Origin: an uncultured Clostridia bacterium
GTDB lineage: Bacteria; Bacillota; Clostridia; Christensenellales; CAG-138
Direction of reading: 5' to 3'
Assembly (NCBI GenBank): GCA_947168565.1
Contig: CAMVMM010000023.1
Coordinates: 1 to 33,332, forward strand
Length of the DNA: 33,332 bases
Shown: piece by piece, positions 28,678 through 33,332 of the stretch
How the letters are laid out: each line of letters opens with the position of its first letter
How positions within the stretch are numbered: the first letter of the stretch is position 1
Translations under genes and position numbers: made by a program
Notes under the pieces: generated by a model
What the model saw: the letters and a program-made list of their open reading frames with translations, nothing else
The model's database searches: none
What the model was told of the DNA's origin: nothing

Positions 28678-30447
28678 TTATTTCGCCGCGTCCTCAAGAC
28701 GCTGAAGCTCAACCATGCGCGCATACTCGGGGCAGGAGGCGATAAGCTCCGCGTGGCTGCCCACGGCGGTCACCCTGCCGTCCTCAACGAAGATTATCTT
28801 GTCCATCCCCTCTATGGTGGTGATTCGGTGGGCGATCAGTATGGTGGTCTTGCCCTGCCTGCTCTTTTTAAGGTTTGAAAGGATAACCTTCTCGGTGTCC
28901 GTATCCACGGCGGAAACGGAGTCGTCCAGTATCAGTATCGGCGCCTTCTTCATAAGCGCGCGCGCTATCGAGATGCGCTGCTTCTGCCCGCCCGAAACGG
29001 TTACGCCGCGCTCGCCGAGCACGGTTTCGTATTTGTCCTTGAAGTCGATTATGTTTCCGTGAACGTCCGCAAGCATTGCGGCGTTCTCTATCTCGTCCGC
29101 CTTCGTCTCATCGAAGGCAAAGCCGATATTGTTCGTTATCGTGTCCGAAAACAGGAAGTTGTCCTGCGGCACGTAGGCGCAGCCCTCGCGCACCGAGCGG
29201 ATTGAAACGTCGTTCACGTCGTTTCCGTCTATAAAAAGCGTTCCCTTCGGCACGTTGTACGTGCGCAGGATCAGGTCCACAATGGTGGTTTTGCCGCTGC
29301 CGGTCTTGCCCACTATGCCCACGCTCTCGCCCGGGTTTATTTTGAAGGAAACGTTTTCAAGCGCGTTAAACTCGCCGTCCGGATAGCGGAAGGTCAGGTT
29401 TTTGAACTCTATCCCGCCGCGAACGCTCTCAAGCTCGCGCACGCCCGGCGCGTCCTTCACCGTCACCTTCGCCTCAAGCAGCTCCGAAACGCGCTTCATG
29501 GAGGCCTTTCCGCGCGCAGATTTTTCTATCAGCATGGAAACCGCCATCACGGGCCACACCACCGAGGTGAAATAGCCTATGTATTCAACCAAAAGACCCG
29601 CCGAAAACCGCTTTTCATGCACAAGATAGCCGCCGTAGCCGAGGATTATGCAGATAACCGTTTCCACCAGCAGCACTATAAGCACGTGCATGAGGTTGGA
29701 GATCTTGGTGTATTTAATGTTTGCCTCCTCGTTTTCAACGTTCAGCTTGCGGAAGGCAAGAAGCTGCTTCAGCTCCTTCACGAAGGCCTTTATCACCGCA
29801 TAGCCCGAAAAGCTCTCCTGCGCGAAATCGGAAAGGTTGGAAAATGCCTGCTGGCGCACCTCCCACTGCTTCATCATCGCCTTGCCCATCAGCGTGCCGA
29901 TAAGCAGTATCAGCCCGAGCGGTATGAGCGTGAGCAGCGTGAGGGTAACGTCCATCCTCCACATATTATAGAAGCCGAGCAGACCCAGGAAAAGCGCGTC
30001 GAAAAACATCAGAAGCCCGTCGCCGAAGCATTCCTGAATGGTGTCCAGATCGTTTGTGAAAAGGCTCATCAGGTTGCCGACCTTGTTTACCTGGTAATAA
30101 TCCCTGGAAAGGTCCTTGCAGTGATCGAACATTTGGATGCGGATATTCGTTTCCACCTTGATGGCGGAGCCGAAGAAGCAAACGCGCCACAGAAAGCGCC
30201 CTATGACCATCACCACCACGATGCCGATTATGGGCAGGCAGATCTTATCCAGCAGGAAATCCAGCGTAAACGGAGTCATCGTGCCCTTGTAATTGACCAC
30301 GCCGCTGTTTATGCCGTCTATCAGCATGCCGTATAGATTCGGTATCAAAAGCTGAAAATAGTCCACCATTATCAGCGCGGCGGCTCCAAGCAAAAGAAGC
30401 GGCGCATACTTCAAATAGTAGCGGTTGATATGCTTGCCGAATATCAA
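28678..30447 (-). CDS. ABC exporter subunit with degenerate ATP site (BmrC/TM287-like half)
   Basis: First half of the heterodimeric exporter. The 589-residue protein has a membrane domain (about 1-320) and an ATPase domain with Walker A GKTGSGKTT (380-388), signature VSGGQKQR (484-491), Walker B ILILDD (504-509) and H540. The residue after Walker B is Asp509, where active sites have Glu; this is the known mark of the non-hydrolysing site in heterodimers such as BmrCD, LmrCD and TM287/288. The start codon is TTG at 30447, strongly supported by GGAAGGAG six bases upstream. Promoter at 30523-30550. Co-transcribed with the following subunit. Substrate cannot be inferred. Confidence 0.92.
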   Translation of the reverse strand: MIFGKHINRYYLKYAPLLLLGAAALIMVDYFQLLIPNLYGMLIDGINSGVVNYKGTMTPFTLDFLLDKICLPIIGIVVVMVIGRFLWRVCFFGSAIKVETNIRIQMFDHCKDLSRDYYQVNKVGNLMSLFTNDLDTIQECFGDGLLMFFDALFLGLLGFYNMWRMDVTLTLLTLIPLGLILLIGTLMGKAMMKQWEVRQQAFSNLSDFAQESFSGYAVIKAFVKELKQLLAFRKLNVENEEANIKYTKISNLMHVLIVLLVETVICIILGYGGYLVHEKRFSAGLLVEYIGYFTSVVWPVMAVSMLIEKSARGKASMKRVSELLEAKVTVKDAPGVRELESVRGGIEFKNLTFRYPDGEFNALENVSFKINPGESVGIVGKTGSGKTTIVDLILRTYNVPKGTLFIDGNDVNDVSIRSVREGCAYVPQDNFLFSDTITNNIGFAFDETKADEIENAAMLADVHGNIIDFKDKYETVLGERGVTVSGGQKQRISIARALMKKAPILILDDSVSAVDTDTEKVILSNLKKSRQGKTTILIAHRITTIEGMDKIIFVEDGRVTAVGSHAELIASCPEYARMVELQRLEDAAK

Positions 30448-30522
30448 GTTGTTCTCCTTCCGATGCGGCGAAGGCAGGTCTGCTCTCTTCCCGCATTCCC
30501 TTATGAAAAATTCGTAACACCT

Positions 30523-30550
30523 ATTATATCAGAAATGATAAAAATATCAA
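30523..30550 (-). promoter_or_regulatory. Promoter of the ABC exporter pair
   Basis: TTGATA (30550-30545), 16 bases, TATAAT (30528-30523) on the minus strand. Nearby, CTTTTTCA (30563-30570) and TGAAAAAG (30583-30590) form an 8-bp inverted repeat just upstream of the -35 box, a possible operator arm or part of the preceding terminator. Confidence 0.65.
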
Positions 30551-30584
30551 TAGCGTCAAGCGCTTTTTCAATATATACAAAGTG

Positions 30585-30631
30585 AAAAAGCCCTCCCTCC
30601 GCAGATGGGTGCAGGCGGGGGGCCGGGGCTT
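30585..30631 (-). terminator. Intrinsic terminator after the DUF5662 gene
   Basis: On the minus strand AAGCCC pairs with GGGCTT and, inside it, CCCCCCGC pairs with GCGGAGGG with one mismatch; TTTTT completes the end. It starts only six bases past the DUF5662 stop codon. Confidence 0.65.
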
Positions 30632-30636
30632 GTCCG

Positions 30637-31248
30637 TCAATAGTCCTTTTTTCCGCGAAGATCGCGCCTTATATAGGCAAAGGTCTTATCCTCGCCCTCG
30701 TCGCGCAGCATCACAAGCAGCCTCTCAAGCAGGGCGCCGGTGTCCTCGTGCATCCGCTTTTTGGCGCTGCCGCGGGCAAAATATTCGTAAGGGCTTGCGC
30801 AGTCATACTCCCTGCCCTTGTAAACCTTGCAGGCGGCCACCCTGTCGCAAAACATTTCTATCACAAATTTCAGCGGCATCTTCACCGGCACCATCTGCTT
30901 TGTCACGGGGTGATAATCCGTCCAGTATTCAAAATGATGGCGGTTTCTGCCCTTGTGATGCACCCACGCCCGGGAATAGCCGTGCGCCGCACGCTCAAGC
31001 TCCGTCGGGCTGCGCGAGCCGTCGAAAAATTTCGCTCCCGGCAGAAATTCCGTGGGCGAATATTTGGATAGATCGTGCAAAAGCCCCCGAATCGGTATCC
31101 CCGCGCGGAAGCAGTGCTTCATCACGGTGTGGCGGTGCTTCGTTATCACCCTGAAATGCTTTATCGGGTGCGCCATTCTGCGCTCGCCCTCGCTATTATC
31201 GCGCTTCACCTGCGCGCTTGTGCCGCCGATCGTATTATTCGTTTCCAT
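30637..31248 (-). CDS. DUF5662 family protein (putative metal-binding, HD-like)
   Basis: A 203-residue soluble protein carrying the DUF5662 pattern: HFRVITKHRHTVMKHCFRAG, then LLHDLSKYSPTEF and HHKGRNRHHFEYW. The His-Asp pair in LLHDLSKYS and the histidine cluster in HHKGRNRHH look like ligands of an HD-type phosphohydrolase metal site, but no activity is known for the family. I place the start at the ATG at 31248, which overlaps the end of the permease gene by 14 bases; the ATG at 31176 (MAHPIKHF) is an alternative that fits the family start better. Frames further upstream only mirror the permease tail. Co-transcribed with the permease; a functional link is not evident. Confidence 0.8.
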   Translation of the reverse strand: METNNTIGGTSAQVKRDNSEGERRMAHPIKHFRVITKHRHTVMKHCFRAGIPIRGLLHDLSKYSPTEFLPGAKFFDGSRSPTELERAAHGYSRAWVHHKGRNRHHFEYWTDYHPVTKQMVPVKMPLKFVIEMFCDRVAACKVYKGREYDCASPYEYFARGSAKKRMHEDTGALLERLLVMLRDEGEDKTFAYIRRDLRGKKDY

Positions 31249-32599
31249 TTTTAGCTTCCGTTTCGCCGTTTTCAGCCTTTTTCCCGTTGCTGCTTTCGCC
31301 GTCCGCGCCGCCGTTTTCCGCGTCCGCTGCATCTTGAGCGGAGTTTTCCGGTTTTTCGCCGCCCGCGCCCGAAGCATCGGGCCTGCCCTTTCTGCCGCTG
31401 AAAAACAGCCTGCGCCGCGTTTTGCCGCGCTTGGGCTTTTCGTAATCGTCCCGCACCTCGGCTTCTATCGGTATGCCCCTGCTCTTTGCGCGCGCGTTCG
31501 TCCATTCCGCCACAAGGCGATAGATCACCGCCGTTGTGGGCACGCACACAAACAGCCCCGGTATGCCGAAAAGCCCGCCGAATACCACTATTGCCACTAT
31601 CACCCAGGCGCTTGAGAGCCCAACGGCGTTGCCCACCACCTTGGGGTAAACAAGGTTGTTGTCTATCTGCTGTATCACCAGCAGCATCACCACGAACCAC
31701 ACCGCCAGCATCGGGTTATCCGGCGTTGCCATCAGTATAATAAGCGCGCTCGGCACGGTGCTTATCCACGGGCCAAGCACCGGTATCAGCGTAAAGGCGC
31801 CTATGAACACGGAGATCATTTCGGGATACGGCATTTTGAATATGCGCATTCCTATATAGCACATCACGCCGATTATGGAGCTTGAAACGAGCTGCCCCGT
31901 GATATAGCCCCTGTACGCGCCGTTCGCGTAGGTGCAAACCTCAAGTATGCGCTCGGCATTCCCGGGGCTGAACACCGCCCGAATAAAGCGCCTTGCGTGC
32001 GCCAGCAGCTTGCTTTTATCCGCAAGGGCGTACACGCTGAAGGCTATTGCAAGCACCACGTTCGTGATTTTGCCAACCGTGGAGAAGGTAAAATTTATTA
32101 CCTGCGGCAAAAATTCCATGGCGAACCTCTCCGCTCGGTCCGCCAGCATTTTGGAAAGCTCTATTGCCCGCGCCGTCATGTCCTCGTTCAGCTCAAGCGA
32201 TTTCCAAAATTTCGTTGCCCAATCCACCACGGCGCTGTAATAGGTGCCGATATTTGCAAAAAGCAGCTTCACGCCCTCCACCGCCTTTGGCACCACCAGG
32301 AAAACCAGCAGCGCTATCAGCCCCAGCACGAAAAGATAGGCTATAAGGTTGCTCAGTATCACGGCAAAGCGCTTGCCACGGTGTTTTTTCAGCACCGTCC
32401 GCTGAAGGAAGGTGGCGGGAATATTCACTATGTAGGCTATCAGCAAGCCGGCGATCAGCGGGCGGATAACGGCAATAAACCCCATCACGGTGCCCTTTGC
32501 AAGATCAAAATGCTCCAGAACCTCGTAAAAGAGTATTGCGGCAAACACCACCACTATCCAGCGCCTTGCCCAGCGCCATGCCGCGCGCCATCTGCTCAT
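31235..32599 (-). CDS. AI-2E family transporter (YtvI/PerM-type permease)
   Basis: A 454-residue membrane protein of the AI-2E transporter family, with about eight membrane segments over residues 12-370. Recognisable blocks include RPLIAGLLIAYIVNIPATFLQ (about 46-66), and the re-entrant motif TLIPVLGPWISTVPSALIILM (about 269-290), followed by QQIDNNLVYPKVVGNAVGLSS. Members export autoinducer-2 or act as Na+/H+ antiporters; most are unassigned. After about residue 375 the tail is cytoplasmic: a basic stretch, then 45 residues of low complexity rich in Glu, Asn, Gly and Ala with ENGE-like units. AAAGGT precedes the ATG. No clear promoter was found in the 100 bases upstream. Confidence 0.85.
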   Translation of the reverse strand: MSRWRAAWRWARRWIVVVFAAILFYEVLEHFDLAKGTVMGFIAVIRPLIAGLLIAYIVNIPATFLQRTVLKKHRGKRFAVILSNLIAYLFVLGLIALLVFLVVPKAVEGVKLLFANIGTYYSAVVDWATKFWKSLELNEDMTARAIELSKMLADRAERFAMEFLPQVINFTFSTVGKITNVVLAIAFSVYALADKSKLLAHARRFIRAVFSPGNAERILEVCTYANGAYRGYITGQLVSSSIIGVMCYIGMRIFKMPYPEMISVFIGAFTLIPVLGPWISTVPSALIILMATPDNPMLAVWFVVMLLVIQQIDNNLVYPKVVGNAVGLSSAWVIVAIVVFGGLFGIPGLFVCVPTTAVIYRLVAEWTNARAKSRGIPIEAEVRDDYEKPKRGKTRRRLFFSGRKGRPDASGAGGEKPENSAQDAADAENGGADGESSNGKKAENGETEAKNGNE

Positions 32600-32641
32600 A
32601 AAACTACCTTTCCCGGAAAAAAATTATCAATAACATTTAGA

Positions 32642-32660
32642 AGAAATTCCGCAGGAATTT
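32642..32660. repeat. Short perfect inverted repeat upstream of the permease gene
   Basis: GAAATTCC (32642-32649) and GGAATTTC (32653-32660) flank a GCA loop. The same GCA loop closes two hairpins of the neighbouring repeat units. The rest of 32661-32737 holds no gene. Confidence 0.5.
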
Positions 32661-32737
32661 CATCCGCAATTCCTTCATTTCTTCATTAGCGCAGCGCCTT
32701 CATCAGCAAAGCGCCTTCATTTGCCGCAAGGCCAAAG

Positions 32738-33030
32738 CACTCTCCTTGAGGAGAGGGGGGACCGCCGCAGGCGGTGAGTGAGGTGTTCACCTCATAAACG
32801 CCACGCACGGCGTTTTATCCTGTTTATCCTCCGAAAAGCTATTCAATCCAAGCTTTTTCGGCAAGTCAAGCAGCGAATTGGAATCCGTTCAAATCCCTTT
32901 CGGCAAGTCGTTCAGCGAATTGGAATCTGCACAAATCCCTTGCGGGATTTGTGCATTATTCCACCTCATCCGTCTTCGCGGCGCGCTGCGCCGCCTCAGC
33001 CACCTTCCCCTCAAAGGGGAAGGCTTTTGG
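32738..33030. repeat. Structured intergenic repeat, copy A
   Basis: A series of perfect hairpins: CTCTCC/GGAGAG (32740-32755), ACCGCC/GGCGGT with loop GCA (32761-32775), TGAGGTG/CACCTCA (32779-32794), AAACGCC/GGCGTTT (32796-32815), AAAAGCT/AGCTTTT (32834-32857), an 11-bp stem (32929-32954), GCGGCGC/GCGCCGC (32978-32994) and CCTTCCCC/GGGGAAGG (33003-33023). Short unpaired joins such as TTTATCCTGTTTATCCTCC are conserved with copy B. A 42-bp unit is duplicated inside it (32860-32943). No protein is credible here. It could be a MITE-like element or a structured RNA. Confidence 0.8.
32860..32943. repeat. Tandem duplication of a 42-bp unit within copy A
   Basis: Units 32860-32901 and 32902-32943 both begin GGCAAGTC and contain CAGCGAATTGGAATC and CAAATCCCTT; they differ at a handful of positions. 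Copy B has only one unit. The duplication separates the first CAAATCCC from its pairing partner, so only the second unit can form the GGGATTTG hairpin. Confidence 0.85.
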
Positions 33031-33077
33031 AAGTGCCTTAATTTCCCGCAAGGAAGCATCATCTGCGGCGTCGCATG

Positions 33078-33328
33078 GCTTCTCCTTGAGGAGAAGCTGT
33101 CAGCGCAGCTGACTGATGAGGTGGACACCTCATAAACCCGCCGCAGCGGGTTTTATCCTGTTTATCCTCCAAAAAGCTATTCAATCCAAGCTTTTTCGGC
33201 AAGTCAAGCAGCGAATTGGAATCTGTTCAAATCCCTTTCGGGATTTGTGCATCATTCCACCTCATCCGACTTCGCGCCGCGCTGCGCCGCCTCAGCCACC
33301 TTCCCCTCAAAGGGGAAGGCTTTTGGAA
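33078..33328. repeat. Structured intergenic repeat, copy B
   Basis: Direct copy of the element at 32738, about 340 bases downstream, running to the window end. Hairpins: GCTTCTCC/GGAGAAGC (33078-33097), GTCAGC/GCTGAC with loop GCA (33099-33113), TGAGGTG/CACCTCA (33117-33132), AAACCCGC/GCGGGTTT (33134-33153), AAAAAGCT/AGCTTTTT, CAAATCCC/GGGATTTG and CCTTCCCC/GGGGAAGG. Stems 1, 2 and 4 have different bases from copy A but remain fully paired. A further copy may follow outside the window. Confidence 0.8.
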
Positions 33329-33332
33329 ATTC

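Noticed and set aside
32778-33135. Short open frames in the repeat region
   Set aside because: They translate hairpin repeats and are carried on both strands; the compensating changes preserve base pairing, not protein.

Overview
The window reads as chromosomal DNA of an anaerobic, endospore-forming member of the Clostridia. This is inferred from gene content: spmA/spmB, a tetrahydrofolate riboswitch before folT, sigma-A-type promoters with strong Shine-Dalgarno sites, a short cysteine-rich alanyl-tRNA synthetase, and DUF5662/DUF5711/CGGC-type genes. Coding DNA is GC-rich and the gaps are AT-rich. No rRNA, tRNA, CRISPR array or intact mobile element was seen.

Layout. 1-53: probable end of an IS3-type insertion sequence at the window edge. 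82-2245 (minus): promoter, THF riboswitch, folT and folC, a folate uptake and polyglutamylation unit. 2400-3950 (plus): LOG-type phosphoribohydrolase, a Usp/KdpD-like domain protein and a small acidic protein. 3982-7915 (plus): a parS site, spmA-spmB, a ComB-like phosphatase, a second parS site and parA-parB. This places the window near the replication origin. 7919-16701 (plus): an RNA/translation-quality block with an RlmI-type methyltransferase, a 23-residue hydrophobic peptide, a tandem fusion of two RluA-type pseudouridine synthases, mnmG and rsmG, then addB and a DUF1294 membrane protein. 16817-16848 is a shared terminator between converging gene blocks.

16907-32599 is entirely on the minus strand, in separate units: a CGGC protein; a diacylglycerol-kinase-like lipid kinase, DUF5711, CvpA, TrmN6-like methyltransferase and rsmI series; a DUF695/RraB-like protein; alaS; a solitary lipoprotein; a heterodimeric ABC exporter pair; and an AI-2E-family permease with a DUF5662 protein.

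32600-33332 has no gene. It holds two direct copies of a roughly 250-290 bp repeat folded into a series of hairpins whose stems differ between copies by compensating changes.

Most notable: this covarying structured repeat, the double RluA fusion, two minicistrons whose stop overlaps the next start in the same heptamer ATGCTGA (before spmA and before the RluA fusion), two parS sites of which one sits in a perfect 34-bp palindrome, an AlaRS without its C-terminal domain, and three separate short-repeat arrays. Nothing amounts to a clear new defence or biosynthetic system. Most coding sequence is recognisable housekeeping.
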